Assembly (NCBI GenBank): GCA_040365065.1
Contig: BAABNI010000004.1
Location: forward strand, 1 to 64,000
Reading direction: 5' to 3'
DNA length: 64,000 bases
From: Pelagadaptatus aseana
GTDB taxonomy: Bacteria > Pseudomonadota > Gammaproteobacteria > Pseudomonadales > Cellvibrionaceae
Under the pieces are notes generated by a model. That model had not been told where the DNA came from. It did no database searches and saw only the letters and a list, made by a program, of their open reading frames with translations. Shown one piece after another: positions 18,874 through 28,295 of this stretch. The position numbers and the translations under genes were made by a program. Each line of letters begins with the position of its first letter. Position 1 is the stretch's first letter.

Positions 18874-20088
18874 TTACATCTCAAGCAGAATGCGAGCTGG
18901 ATCTTCAATCATGTCCTTAATGGCCACCAGGAATTGTACCGCGTCCTTACCATCAATCAGGCGGTGATCGTAGGACAGAGCCAGATACATCATTGGACGG
19001 ATAACCACTTCTCCATTTACCGCCATCGGGCGATCCTTAATGGCGTGCATACCCAAAATGGCTGTCTGAGGCGGGTTGATGATTGGAGTAGACATCAGTG
19101 AGCCAAAGCCACCACCGTTGGTAATAGAGAAGGTACCACCAGTCATTTCTTCAATGGTCAGCTTGCCGGACTGAGCGCGAACCGCGAGATCCTTGATGGT
19201 ATTTTCAACCGTCGCCAGACTCATGTTCTCGGCATTACGCAGTACCGGTACTACCAATCCCTTGTCAGTGGAAACGGCAACGCTGATATCCTGATAGCCA
19301 TGATAAACAATGTCATCGCCGTCAATAGAAGCATTAACCGCTGGGAAGCGACGCAGTGCTTCTACAGCCGCCTTAACGAAGAAACCCATAAAGCCCAGAC
19401 GGGTGCCGTTGTGGGATTTTTCGAACAGGTCTTTGTACTTCTTGCGCAGCTCCATAACCGGGCCCATGTCCACTTCGTTGAAAGTGGTCAACATGGCGGT
19501 ACCCTGAGAGGTTTCCATCAGGCGCTCAGCGATACGCTTGCGCATACGGGTCATGGGGACGCGCTTCTCAACCCGCTCACCGACCAACTCACTGGGAATG
19601 GCAGGTGCAGACGGAGCAGCTGCGGCAGCCGGTGCTGCAGGAGCAGCCGGTGCGGCCGCAGGAGCAGTGCCCGCATTAGCCACATCTTCTTTATTGATTC
19701 GGCCGTCTTTGCCCGTACCTACAACCGATGCCAGATCGATGCCTTTTTCCTGAGCCAGCTTGCGGGCTGAAGGACTGGCAATCACATCACCAGCAGCTGC
19801 CGGCGCTTCATCCGCAGCGGGAGCTGCTGCAGGCGCGTCGGAACCACCGGCGCCCTCTTCAAACTTTGCGATGACTTCATTACTCAGAATGGTTTCGCCT
19901 TCGCCTTTAATAATTTCAGCTATCGCGCCGTCAGCCGGTGCCACAACTTCGAGAACTACCTTGTCCGTTTCAATATCAACAATCAGCTCATCACGGGAAA
20001 CAGCCTCTCCGGGCTGCTTGTGCCAGGTGGCGATGGTGCCATCCTGAACAGATTCTGGGAATGTGGGAGCTTTGATCTCAATGGTCAT
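18874..20088 (-). CDS. sucB: Dihydrolipoamide succinyltransferase (E2)
   Basis: E2 core of the 2-oxoglutarate dehydrogenase complex, 404 aa. Layout: one lipoyl domain (1-75) with the lipoylated lysine in ETDKVVLE; an Ala/Pro-rich linker; a peripheral subunit-binding domain (about 108-142, SPSARKLAQEKGIDL); a second Ala/Pro-rich linker; then the catalytic domain with SYDHRLIDGKDAVQFLV near the C-terminus. Follows sucA by 89 bp. Confidence 0.98.
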   Translation of the reverse strand: MTIEIKAPTFPESVQDGTIATWHKQPGEAVSRDELIVDIETDKVVLEVVAPADGAIAEIIKGEGETILSNEVIAKFEEGAGGSDAPAAAPAADEAPAAAGDVIASPSARKLAQEKGIDLASVVGTGKDGRINKEDVANAGTAPAAAPAAPAAPAAAAAPSAPAIPSELVGERVEKRVPMTRMRKRIAERLMETSQGTAMLTTFNEVDMGPVMELRKKYKDLFEKSHNGTRLGFMGFFVKAAVEALRRFPAVNASIDGDDIVYHGYQDISVAVSTDKGLVVPVLRNAENMSLATVENTIKDLAVRAQSGKLTIEEMTGGTFSITNGGGFGSLMSTPIINPPQTAILGMHAIKDRPMAVNGEVVIRPMMYLALSYDHRLIDGKDAVQFLVAIKDMIEDPARILLEM

Positions 20089-20177
20089 TATTCTGGTCCT
20101 TTAGATATTCGCGTTTATCTTTTGGTCTCAATTCTATTGAGCCGGCCCTTCGTTATTTTAGAGGCCGGCTTTTCACA

Positions 20178-23030
20178 TCATTTGCTTTGCTGGGTGTCTG
20201 TATTCAGAGCTTCTTCGACAAACCGGGTCTGCTCTTCAACATGGATTGACATATAACCGGCAGCCGGAGCGGCGGATGCTTCACGTCCTACATAACCGAG
20301 GTATGCCTTCGGCATCAGATCGTGAACCACACGACGCATATGGTGCTGACTGCTGTACCAGGCGCCCTGATTCATTGGTTCTTCCTGACACCAGACGATC
20401 TCCAGCTTGGCTTTTACAAACGGCTCCAGCGCGGCCTTCAACTCTTCTTCGGGGAAAGGATACAGCTGTTCAAGTCGAATCAATGCCACATCTTCCTTAC
20501 CCTGTTCCTGACGAGCTTCCAGCAGGTGGTAGTAAACCTTACCGCTGCAGAGAACCACTTTTTTCACTTTCTTCGGGTTCACCGAATCGTCGCCAATCAC
20601 ATTCTGGAAACGCCCCTCTGCCAACTCATCCAGAGTGGACGTTGCCAATTTGTGACGCAGAATCCATTTCGGACTCATAATCACCAGCGGACGACGCATT
20701 GGACGTACCGCCTGACGACGCAACAGATGGAAAATCTGAGCAGGTGTTGTAGGAATACACACCTGAATATTGTGCTCGGCACACAACTGCATGTAGCGCT
20801 CAAGGCGAGCCGATGAATGCTCTGGTCCCTGCCCTTCATAGCCATGCGGCAACAACATGGTCAGACCACAGAGGCGACCCCACTTGTGCTCACCACTGGT
20901 GATAAACTGATCGATCACCACCTGAGCACCATTGGCAAAATCACCAAACTGGGCTTCCCAAATAACCAACGCATTGGGCGTTGTGGTGGAATACCCATAT
21001 TCAAATGCCAGCACCGCCTCTTCCGAAAGATAGGAATCGTAGATATCGAAAGGCGGTTGGTCCTCAGATAGATTGCGCAACGGCAGATAATTGGAGGCGT
21101 CCTTCTGGTTATGAACCACCGCATGGCGGTGAGAGAAGGTACCGCGTCCCACATCCTGACCCGTCAGGCGAACTCTCTGGCCCTGCTCAAGAATGGTTCC
21201 ATAGGCCAGAATCTCGGCCATACCCCAATTCAGAGTCATGGCCCCACTGGCCATTTTATGGCGATCGTCATAAATCTTCTGGACCTGACGCTGTACCTGA
21301 ACACCATCTGGCACAGAGCTGACTTTGAGAGCCAGTTCTTTGAGCTTTTTCAGGTCGTAACCGGTGTCCGCAGGCGTTTGCCAGTCGTGCCCGAGATACG
21401 GAGTCCAATCGACAAACAGCGACTTATCGGGCTCGCTTACCAACCCCTGAGTTACATGTTCACCACGATCCAGAGCAGCGCGATAGTTATTGGAAATATC
21501 ATCCGCTTCCTGCTGACTTACCACTCCCTCTTTGACCAGTTTGTCGGCGTAGATAGTTCTTGTGGTTTTGTGGCCGCGAATTTTCTTGTACATCAACGGC
21601 TGAGTAGCGGATGGCTCATCGGTTTCATTGTGCCCGCGGCGGCGATAGCAAACCAGATCGATAACCACGTCTTTCTTGAACTCGTAGCGGTAATCCATCG
21701 CCAGCAAAGTGACAAACAATACCGCTTCCGGATCATCGGCATTAACGTGGAAGATCGGTGCTTCGATCATCTTTGCCACGTCGGTGCAGTATTCGGTGGA
21801 ACGAGCATCGTCACGACGGTTGGTGGTAAAGCCCACCTGATTGTTGATGACCACATGCAAGGTGCCACCAGTGCTGTAAGCACGGGTCTGGGACATCTGG
21901 AAGGTTTCCATCACCACACCCTGACCGGCAAATGCCGCGTCACCGTGGACTACGATGGGCACCACGTTATTCCCCAGCGGATCATCACGACGATCCTGAC
22001 GTGCTCGCACCGAGCCTTCCACTACCGGAGAAACAATTTCGAGATGAGACGGGTTAAAGGACATCGCCAAATGCACTTCCCCACCCGGGGTCATCACATT
22101 GGACGAGAAGCCCTGGTGGTATTTCACATCACCAGAGGTATCGACAAGGCGCTTACCTTCAAACTCATCAAACAGGTCGGCAGGGTTTTTACCCAGAATA
22201 TTGACCAGAGTATTGAGACGGCCACGATGCGCCATGCCCATGACAATTTCTTTGGCGCCGTGAGTACCGGCACGGCGAATCAGACCATCGACCAGCGGGA
22301 TAAAGCTTTCGCCACCCTCCAGGCCAAACCGCTTGGTACCCGGGTATTTACTATCGAGATGACGCTCCAGACCTTCAGCGGCGGAGAGACGCTCAAGAAT
22401 TCGCTTGCGAAAATCGGTTTCGTATTCTGGATTGGAGCGGACACTTTCCAGCCTTTGCTGCAGCCACTGCTTCTCGGCAAAGTTGGTAATGTGCATGATC
22501 TCGGGTCCAACAGAGCCGCAGTAGGTCTGCTCGAGATCATTAATGATGTCCCGCAGTGGCGCCTCTTCGTAACCGTAGAAAGTATTACCGGACTGGAATA
22601 CCGTATCCAGATCAGCTGGCGTCAGGCCGTGAAAGCCCAATTCGAGATCGGGTACCTTTTCGCGCTCCATCAGCCCCAAGGGATCCAATGAAGCCTTCTG
22701 ATGGCCCCGGAAACGGTAGGAACTGATTAACTGAACGACCTTAACCTGCTTGCGTTCATGCTCGATATTGGCACCACCAGAGCCGGGGGCCGCCAGTGGC
22801 CGTGCACGATTTTTGCCGAGCAGTTCAAAGTGTTCGCGAACTACGGAGTGAGGGGTATCCTGAGTAACCACACCCTCAACCCGGGGCAGCTGCTCAAAAT
22901 AGTTGCGCCACTCTTCAGGGACGCTGTTGGGATCGTATAAATAGTTGTCGTAAAGCTCTTCAACGTATGCGGCATTGCCCCCAGAAATGTGGGACGTTCG
23001 CCACAGTCGTTCCATGATGCTGTCTTGCAT
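20178..23030 (-). CDS. sucA: 2-oxoglutarate dehydrogenase E1
   Basis: Thiamine-diphosphate-dependent decarboxylase of the 2-oxoglutarate dehydrogenase complex, 950 aa, normal length. It has the family N-terminus (LWRTSHISGGNAAYVEELYD), MGMAHRGRLNTLVNILGK, the thiamine-binding GDAAFAGQGVVMET region, and the C-terminal GGAWYSSQHH-like region (NQGAWYSSQHHMRRV). First gene of the suc operon; a nested inverted repeat lies between it and the sdhB terminator. Confidence 0.98.
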   Translation of the reverse strand: MQDSIMERLWRTSHISGGNAAYVEELYDNYLYDPNSVPEEWRNYFEQLPRVEGVVTQDTPHSVVREHFELLGKNRARPLAAPGSGGANIEHERKQVKVVQLISSYRFRGHQKASLDPLGLMEREKVPDLELGFHGLTPADLDTVFQSGNTFYGYEEAPLRDIINDLEQTYCGSVGPEIMHITNFAEKQWLQQRLESVRSNPEYETDFRKRILERLSAAEGLERHLDSKYPGTKRFGLEGGESFIPLVDGLIRRAGTHGAKEIVMGMAHRGRLNTLVNILGKNPADLFDEFEGKRLVDTSGDVKYHQGFSSNVMTPGGEVHLAMSFNPSHLEIVSPVVEGSVRARQDRRDDPLGNNVVPIVVHGDAAFAGQGVVMETFQMSQTRAYSTGGTLHVVINNQVGFTTNRRDDARSTEYCTDVAKMIEAPIFHVNADDPEAVLFVTLLAMDYRYEFKKDVVIDLVCYRRRGHNETDEPSATQPLMYKKIRGHKTTRTIYADKLVKEGVVSQQEADDISNNYRAALDRGEHVTQGLVSEPDKSLFVDWTPYLGHDWQTPADTGYDLKKLKELALKVSSVPDGVQVQRQVQKIYDDRHKMASGAMTLNWGMAEILAYGTILEQGQRVRLTGQDVGRGTFSHRHAVVHNQKDASNYLPLRNLSEDQPPFDIYDSYLSEEAVLAFEYGYSTTTPNALVIWEAQFGDFANGAQVVIDQFITSGEHKWGRLCGLTMLLPHGYEGQGPEHSSARLERYMQLCAEHNIQVCIPTTPAQIFHLLRRQAVRPMRRPLVIMSPKWILRHKLATSTLDELAEGRFQNVIGDDSVNPKKVKKVVLCSGKVYYHLLEARQEQGKEDVALIRLEQLYPFPEEELKAALEPFVKAKLEIVWCQEEPMNQGAWYSSQHHMRRVVHDLMPKAYLGYVGREASAAPAAGYMSIHVEEQTRFVEEALNTDTQQSK

Positions 23031-23156
23031 TTATCTCCGCCTTGAAAGAGAGTAAAAGAACGTTTTTCTCACCTTCCCTTTTTCAATATCCATTTGCGAG
23101 AAGTGTGAGACGGGTATATCCAGATTGTTATTCTATCTTTTTAAGTCTCTCCGCAC

Positions 23157-23214
23157 CTGTGAAAACTTGTCAATTTCGACCTATGTCTATGTCGAAAAGG
23201 CCCAGTTTTCACAG
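23157..23214 (-). repeat. Nested inverted repeat upstream of sucA
   Basis: Perfect 11-bp outer arms CTGTGAAAACT (23157-23167) and AGTTTTCACAG (23204-23214). They enclose perfect 7-bp inner arms TTTCGAC (23174-23180) and GTCGAAA (23191-23197), with a six-base internal loop on each side and a ten-base apical loop CTATGTCTAT. It lies about 125 bp before the sucA start, right after the sdhB terminator. It may be an operator, an RNA stem-loop in a read-through transcript, or a small dispersed repeat. A clear sucA promoter was not recognised in the gap. Confidence 0.85.
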
Positions 23215-23221
23215 ACACAAA

Positions 23222-23245
23222 AAAGCGCTACCTAGGTAGCGCTTT
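23222..23245 (-). terminator. sdh operon terminator overlapping the sdhB stop
   Basis: A perfect 24-bp palindrome AAAGCGCTACC-TA-GGTAGCGCTTT followed on the minus strand by a run of T. The sdhB TAG stop (23232-23234) lies in its centre, so the last four sdhB codons form the ascending arm. Confidence 0.85.
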
Positions 23246-23936
23246 GAATTAACATGTTGCGAATGTGGCCGATTGCCCGAGTCGGGTTGAGGCCTTTCGG
23301 GCAAACAGAGACACAGTTCTGAATGCCGTGGCAACGGAAGACACTGAATGGGTCATCCAAGCCTGCCAGACGTTTCTCAGTGGCAGTGTCACGACTGTCC
23401 GCCAGGAAACGGTAGGCCTGCAACAGGCCCGCAGGACCAATGAACTTGTCCGGGTTCCACCAGAAAGATGGGCAACTGGTGGAACAGCAAGCACAGAGAA
23501 TACACTCGTACAAACCGTCCAGCTTGGCACGCTCTTCCGGCGACTGCAGACGCTCAATAGCCGGGGCCGGCGTATCGTTCTGCAGAAACGGCTCGATCTT
23601 TTTGTACTGAGCGTAGAACTGGCTCATATCGATCACTAGATCACGAATCACAGGCAGACCAGGCAGAGGGCGCAGAACCAGCTTATTACCGGTTACGCAC
23701 TCAGACAGAGGCTTGATACAAGCCAGACCGTTTTTACCATTAATATTCATGCCATCAGAGCCACACACACCCTCACGACAAGAACGACGATAGGCCAGAG
23801 AGGCATCTTGAGCCTTCAGCAGCTCAAGCACATCCAGAACCATCAGGTCTTTACCCTGAGTGTCGACTTCATAGCTCTTCATATATGGAGCAGAATCGGT
23901 CTCCGGGTTATAGCGATAAACTTCTACTTTTAACAT
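23232..23936 (-). CDS. sdhB: Succinate dehydrogenase iron-sulfur subunit
   Basis: Carries electrons from the flavoprotein to quinone in complex II, 234 aa. Cysteine motifs for the three clusters are present: CREGVCGSDGMNINGKNGLAC for [2Fe-2S], CILCACCSTSCPSFW for [4Fe-4S], and CHGIQNCVSVCPKGLNP for [3Fe-4S]. Last gene of sdhCDAB, 17 bp after sdhA. Confidence 0.98.
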   Translation of the reverse strand: MLKVEVYRYNPETDSAPYMKSYEVDTQGKDLMVLDVLELLKAQDASLAYRRSCREGVCGSDGMNINGKNGLACIKPLSECVTGNKLVLRPLPGLPVIRDLVIDMSQFYAQYKKIEPFLQNDTPAPAIERLQSPEERAKLDGLYECILCACCSTSCPSFWWNPDKFIGPAGLLQAYRFLADSRDTATEKRLAGLDDPFSVFRCHGIQNCVSVCPKGLNPTRAIGHIRNMLIQSAT

Positions 23937-23953
23937 TACTCCAACTCCCCCTA

Positions 23954-25726
23954 TTAATAAGTACGAATCTTAGGTTCGAAAGCTTCCATTGTTTTCGGCG
24001 CAAAGTTTACATCACGCTTACCAACACGCTTCTCGCCTGGGAAGTACATGGAGTGACACAGCCAATTTTCATCGTCACGATCCTGGAAGTCTTCACGGGC
24101 ATGGGCACCGCGAGATTCTTTACGCTCTTCTGCAGCGATAGCAGTTGCTTCAGCCACTTCAAGCAGGTTTTGCAGCTCAAGTGCTTCAACGCGTGCAGTG
24201 TTATACGCATTGGACTTGTCTTCCAGTTTAACGTTTTCGATACGCTCACGCAGATCAACCAGCTTCTTGATGCCGTCCTGCATAAATTCGCCATTACGGA
24301 ATACACCAAAGTGATTCTGCATGGTGCTTTGCAGCTCTTTACGCAGTGCAGGAGCAGATTCACCGTCGTTGGTGTTATTAACGCGATTCAGGCGAGCCAT
24401 AGCGGCTTCCAGATCAGACTCGGAAGCTTCGCGGTGCTCAATACCTTCACGCAATGCTTTCTCAATAAACAGACCCGAGGCGCGACCGAACACAACCAGA
24501 TCCAACAGCGAGTTACCGCCCAGGCGGTTGGCACCGTGCACAGATACACAGGCAACTTCACCACAGGCGTAGAAACCGTCAATTACCTTGTCGTTACCAT
24601 CAGCATCCTGAGTCAGGGCCTGACCATCAACATTGGTTGGGATACCGCCCATCATGTAGTGACAGGTAGGAACAACAGGAATCGGCTCTTTAACCGGGTC
24701 GGCGTGAGCGAAGGTACGGGACAACTCCAGAATACCAGGCAATTTGGCGTTCAGGGTTTCTTCACCCAAGTGATCCAGCTTCAGGAATACGTGATCAGCT
24801 TCCGGGCCACAACCACGGCCGTCCAGAATTTCCAGAACCATGGAGCGAGCCACAACGTCACGACCAGCCAGATCTTTGGCGTTCGGCGCGTAACGCTCCA
24901 TAAAGCGCTCACCGTCTTTGTTTACCAGATAGCCACCCTCACCGCGACAACCTTCAGTAACCAGCACACCAGCACCGGCAATACCGGTTGGGTGGAACTG
25001 CCACATTTCAATATCTTGTACCGGGAAGCCTGCACGCAATGCCATACCAATACCGTCACCGGTGTTGATGTGAGCATTGGTGGTAGAGGCGTAGATACGA
25101 CCCGCACCACCTGTAGCAAATACAGTAGCCTTGGACTTAACGTAAACCACTTCGCCATCTTCGATGTTCATGGCGATCACACCGGTCACTACGCCGTCCT
25201 GATTCTTAACGATATCAATCGCGAACCACTCGTTCAGGAATACGGTGTCATTTTTAACGTTACCCTGATACAGGGTGTGCAGCAGCGCGTGACCGGTACG
25301 GTCAGCAGCAGCACAGGTACGGGCAGCCTGACCGCCCTTACCGAAATCTTTGGACTGACCACCAAAAGGACGCTGATAGATGCGACCGTTCTCTTTACGA
25401 GAGAAAGGCAGACCCATGTGATCCAGTTCAAATACCGCTTCAGGACCAACAGAACACATATATTCAATAGCGTCCTGATCACCGATGTAATCCGATCCTT
25501 TTACGGTGTCATACATGTGCCAGCGCCAATCGTCATTCGGATCTTCAGAAGCGATTGCACAGGTAATACCACCCTGAGCAGACACAGTGTGGGAACGAGT
25601 TGGGAAAACCTTGGTAATTACCGCAGTTTTATAGCCGGACTGAGCCAGCTGCAGTGCAGCGCGCATACCAGCGCCGCCGCCACCGATGACGATACCGTCA
25701 AAAGAAATTGTTCTCATATTAGCCAT
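23954..25726 (-). CDS. sdhA: Succinate dehydrogenase flavoprotein subunit
   Basis: Catalytic FAD subunit of complex II, 590 aa. It has the FAD-binding GGGGAGMRAALQ near residue 15, the histidine for covalent FAD in TRSHTVSAQGG, and the active-site region HGANRLGGNSLLDLVVFGR. Start ATG at 25726 is three bases after the sdhD stop. Confidence 0.98.
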   Translation of the reverse strand: MANMRTISFDGIVIGGGGAGMRAALQLAQSGYKTAVITKVFPTRSHTVSAQGGITCAIASEDPNDDWRWHMYDTVKGSDYIGDQDAIEYMCSVGPEAVFELDHMGLPFSRKENGRIYQRPFGGQSKDFGKGGQAARTCAAADRTGHALLHTLYQGNVKNDTVFLNEWFAIDIVKNQDGVVTGVIAMNIEDGEVVYVKSKATVFATGGAGRIYASTTNAHINTGDGIGMALRAGFPVQDIEMWQFHPTGIAGAGVLVTEGCRGEGGYLVNKDGERFMERYAPNAKDLAGRDVVARSMVLEILDGRGCGPEADHVFLKLDHLGEETLNAKLPGILELSRTFAHADPVKEPIPVVPTCHYMMGGIPTNVDGQALTQDADGNDKVIDGFYACGEVACVSVHGANRLGGNSLLDLVVFGRASGLFIEKALREGIEHREASESDLEAAMARLNRVNNTNDGESAPALRKELQSTMQNHFGVFRNGEFMQDGIKKLVDLRERIENVKLEDKSNAYNTARVEALELQNLLEVAEATAIAAEERKESRGAHAREDFQDRDDENWLCHSMYFPGEKRVGKRDVNFAPKTMEAFEPKIRTY

Positions 25727-25729
25727 TAC

Positions 25730-26098
25730 TTAAAACCCCCAAAGAATCTCGATACCCCAAACGGTGTAGGTAATCAAAACCACACCCATCACCAACTGAG
25801 CAGCAACGCGCAACACGGTTGCCTTGGCACCCATCATGCGGGTGGTCACATAGTCAGTCAGCACCGCCCAAATGCCAATCCAGGCATGAGCGATAATAGA
25901 AAGCAAAGTAAGGAGACTAAAAACACGCATCCACAGGGTGGAATACAATTCTTTCCACTCTGCGTAACCCAATTCAGGGGTTGTTACGATAAAACCAACC
26001 AAATAGACGACATAAGCCGCCATAATTACAGCGCTTACACGCTGAGCGAACCAGTCATAAAGGCCACTGCGACCAAAACTTGTAACTGCCGTTACCAT
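25730..26098 (-). CDS. sdhD: Succinate dehydrogenase membrane anchor D
   Basis: A 122-residue hydrophobic anchor with three membrane segments and the family histidine in LLSIIAHAWIGIWAVLTDY. The ATG at 26098 (MVTAVTSFGRSG) overlaps sdhC by 7 bp; a TTG two codons earlier is possible but less likely. Confidence 0.94.
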   Translation of the reverse strand: MVTAVTSFGRSGLYDWFAQRVSAVIMAAYVVYLVGFIVTTPELGYAEWKELYSTLWMRVFSLLTLLSIIAHAWIGIWAVLTDYVTTRMMGAKATVLRVAAQLVMGVVLITYTVWGIEILWGF

Positions 26099-26478
26099 AC
26101 CCAAACCCCCGCTAATACGATCAATGCAATTGCTACAACCAGAGCGATTTTCGCACCGGTCTGCCCACCCTCCAGGGTCTCACCAATACCGGTATCCATA
26201 ATCAAATGACGAATACCAGCCACCATGTGGTAAGCCAAAGCTGCAAGCGAAGCCCAGATAAAGAACTGATACACAGGGTTTTGCAGTCCTTCTTTCAAAG
26301 CCGCGAAACTCTCCTCAGATTCCAGACTGGCATCCAGCATGCACAACAGAATCGCCACAACTGCAACCAGGATAACACCTGAAACACGATGCAGAATGGA
26401 CACATACGCTGTGATTGGAAGTTTTATAGTGGAGATATCTAGATTAACAGGTCTATTTTTGTTCACTGTCTTAGCCAC
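26092..26478 (-). CDS. sdhC: Succinate dehydrogenase cytochrome b556 subunit
   Basis: A 128-residue membrane anchor with three helices, the SILHRVSG motif, and the heme-ligand histidine in AYHMVAGIRHLIMDTG. The start is GTG. The longest reading begins at 26478 (MAKTVNKNRPVNLD); a second GTG four codons later would give MNKNRPVNLD, also family-like. First gene of sdhCDAB. Confidence 0.94.
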   Translation of the reverse strand: MAKTVNKNRPVNLDISTIKLPITAYVSILHRVSGVILVAVVAILLCMLDASLESEESFAALKEGLQNPVYQFFIWASLAALAYHMVAGIRHLIMDTGIGETLEGGQTGAKIALVVAIALIVLAGVWVW

Positions 26479-26596
26479 ACCTTAATAAGCCCTGAACGGG
26501 CTATTTATTTAATAGAGAAAACAACAAAGTTGTACTGGCTTCGAGGCCCATCGCCCATAGAAAACCGGACGGTCACCCAATGAAGTCGGCGCGCGA

Positions 26597-26625
26597 AGTA
26601 TAGGCCCTCACCCCGAAAAACTCAA
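26597..26625 (-). promoter_or_regulatory. sdhCDAB promoter
   Basis: On the minus strand TTGAGT (26620-26625) and TATACT (26597-26602) are separated by 17 bp, a good sigma-70 match. It would give a leader of about 110 bases before sdhC. It lies in the 465-bp sdhC-gltA divergent region, which holds no gene. Confidence 0.7.
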
Positions 26626-26649
26626 CAGGAATCAGGGCTTACAATCTTC

Positions 26650-26666
26650 TTATGTCGACTTATGTC
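26650..26666. promoter_or_regulatory. TTATGTC direct repeat in the sdh-gltA control region
   Basis: TTATGTC-GAC-TTATGTC, a direct repeat with 10-bp period (one helical turn). It lies upstream of the sdh promoter and about 160 bp upstream of the gltA promoter. A related CTATGTCTATGTCGA occurs in front of sucA. A shared regulator site is conceivable but unproven. Confidence 0.4.
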
Positions 26667-26828
26667 TAATACCGAACAAAACCTATACAGGCAGACTAGG
26701 CCCTCCTCAAAGGGCCAACTTTGCGCACCAAAAAATGGCATTTTCCAACTCAACAAACTCAGACTGTACAAATTAAAACCAACTTGAAAGTTTTATTGGG
26801 TAAAACAGGTGTTTGAAAGCCATTTCAT

Positions 26829-26856
26829 TTGACAATAAACCCCTGCGCCTTATAGT
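26829..26856 (+). promoter_or_regulatory. gltA promoter
   Basis: TTGACA (26829-26834) and TATAGT (26851-26856) separated by 16 bp, with a predicted leader of about 80 bases before the gltA ATG. Confidence 0.75.
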
Positions 26857-26943
26857 GTGGCCGTTTTCAAATACAGGCCGGTTTCGATAAAAAATTGGCA
26901 CATTTTGATAAGAAATTTATTAATCACAACACAGGAGTCCGCA

Positions 26944-28233
26944 ATGACTGATAAGAAAGCACAGCTTACGGTCGACGGTTTAAGCGAATCCATTGAACTG
27001 CCCATGTATTCTGGTAGCCAAGGCCCAGACGTTATCGACGTTTCCAGCCTGACCTCCAAAGGTTACTTCACCTACGACCCAGGTTTTATGGCTACCGCCT
27101 CCTGTGAGTCCAAACTGACTTACATTGATGGCGGCAAAGGCGTGCTGCTGCACGGCGGCTACCCCATCGATCAACTGGCGGAAAAATCCGACTACCTGGA
27201 AACCTGCTACCTGCTGTTGAATGGCGAGCTGCCAAACAAAGAACAGAAAGAAGAGTTTGTTAACATCATCATGAACCACACCATGGTTCACGAAAACATC
27301 GCTCGCTTCTTCCGCGGTTTCCGCAGCGACGCTCACCCAATGGCCATCATGTGTGGCGTTGTGGGTGCTCTGTCTTCTTTCTACCACGACTCTCTGGACA
27401 TCAACGATGAAGAGCATCGCAAGATCTCTGCCCATCGCCTGATCGCCAAAATGCCTACTCTGGCCGCCATGTGCTACAAGCACCATGTTGGCCAGCCGTT
27501 CATGTACCCGAACAACAAGCTGGGCTACTCTGAAAACTTCCTGCACATGATGTTCGGTACTCCGTGTGACGATCCGGAAGTAAACCCTGTTCTGGCCCGC
27601 GCCATGGACAAAATCTTCCTGCTGCACGCAGACCACGAGCAAAACGCCTCTACCTCTACTGTACGTCTGGCTGGCTCCTCCGGCGCCAACCCATTCGCCT
27701 GTATTGCTGCTGGTATTGCCACCCTGTGGGGCCCCGCTCACGGCGGCGCCAACGAAGCCGTTCTGACCATGCTCGAAGAAATCGGCTCTGTTGATAACAT
27801 CGACGCCTTTGTTGCCAAAGCCAAAGACAAGAATGACCCATTCCGTCTGATGGGCTTCGGTCACCGCGTTTACAAAAACTTCGACCCACGTGCCAAGGTT
27901 ATGAAAGAAACCTGTGACGAAGTTCTGAAAGAACTGGGCCTGGAGAACGATCCACTGCTGGCGATTGCCAAGCGTCTGGAAGAAATCGCTCTGGAAGACG
28001 AGTACTTCATTGAGAAGAAACTCTACCCGAATGTTGATTTCTACTCTGGTATCATCATGAAAGCCATCGGCATCCCAACTGACATGTTTACAGTGATCTT
28101 TGCCACTGGCCGTGTGGTTGGCTGGATTGCCCACTGGCATGAAATGATCAGTAACCCATACAAGATTGGCCGTCCTCGCCAGCTGTACACCGGTTACGAG
28201 CCTCGCGAATTCACTCCTCTGGAAGATCGCTGA
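26944..28233 (+). CDS. gltA: Citrate synthase (type II)
   Basis: Condenses oxaloacetate and acetyl-CoA, opening the TCA cycle. The 429-residue protein is of the hexameric NADH-sensitive length class. Catalytic residues lie in LHADHEQNASTSTVR, GPAHGGANEAVL and GFGHRVYKNFDPRA, with the terminal aspartate region NVDFYSGII. I start at the ATG at 26944 (MTDKKAQLTVDG) with AGGAG upstream; the longer frame runs into the promoter. Divergent from sdhCDAB. Confidence 0.98.
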   Translation: MTDKKAQLTVDGLSESIELPMYSGSQGPDVIDVSSLTSKGYFTYDPGFMATASCESKLTYIDGGKGVLLHGGYPIDQLAEKSDYLETCYLLLNGELPNKEQKEEFVNIIMNHTMVHENIARFFRGFRSDAHPMAIMCGVVGALSSFYHDSLDINDEEHRKISAHRLIAKMPTLAAMCYKHHVGQPFMYPNNKLGYSENFLHMMFGTPCDDPEVNPVLARAMDKIFLLHADHEQNASTSTVRLAGSSGANPFACIAAGIATLWGPAHGGANEAVLTMLEEIGSVDNIDAFVAKAKDKNDPFRLMGFGHRVYKNFDPRAKVMKETCDEVLKELGLENDPLLAIAKRLEEIALEDEYFIEKKLYPNVDFYSGIIMKAIGIPTDMFTVIFATGRVVGWIAHWHEMISNPYKIGRPRQLYTGYEPREFTPLEDR

Positions 28234-28240
28234 GCAACAA

Positions 28241-28267
28241 AAAGGCTGCCCTAGGGCAGCCTTTTTT
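28241..28267 (+). terminator. gltA terminator
   Basis: Stem AAAGGCTGCC/GGCAGCCTTT with a very short loop and seven T on the plus strand, eight bases after the gltA stop. Confidence 0.9.
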
Positions 28268-28295
28268 TATGGCCTTTTGCTATCTGGATTTACCC

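Noticed and set aside
23885..26209. 774-codon plus-strand open frame across sdhA and its neighbours
   Set aside because: Antisense to sdhB, sdhA and sdhD; the product is Thr/Asn/His-rich with no recognisable family.
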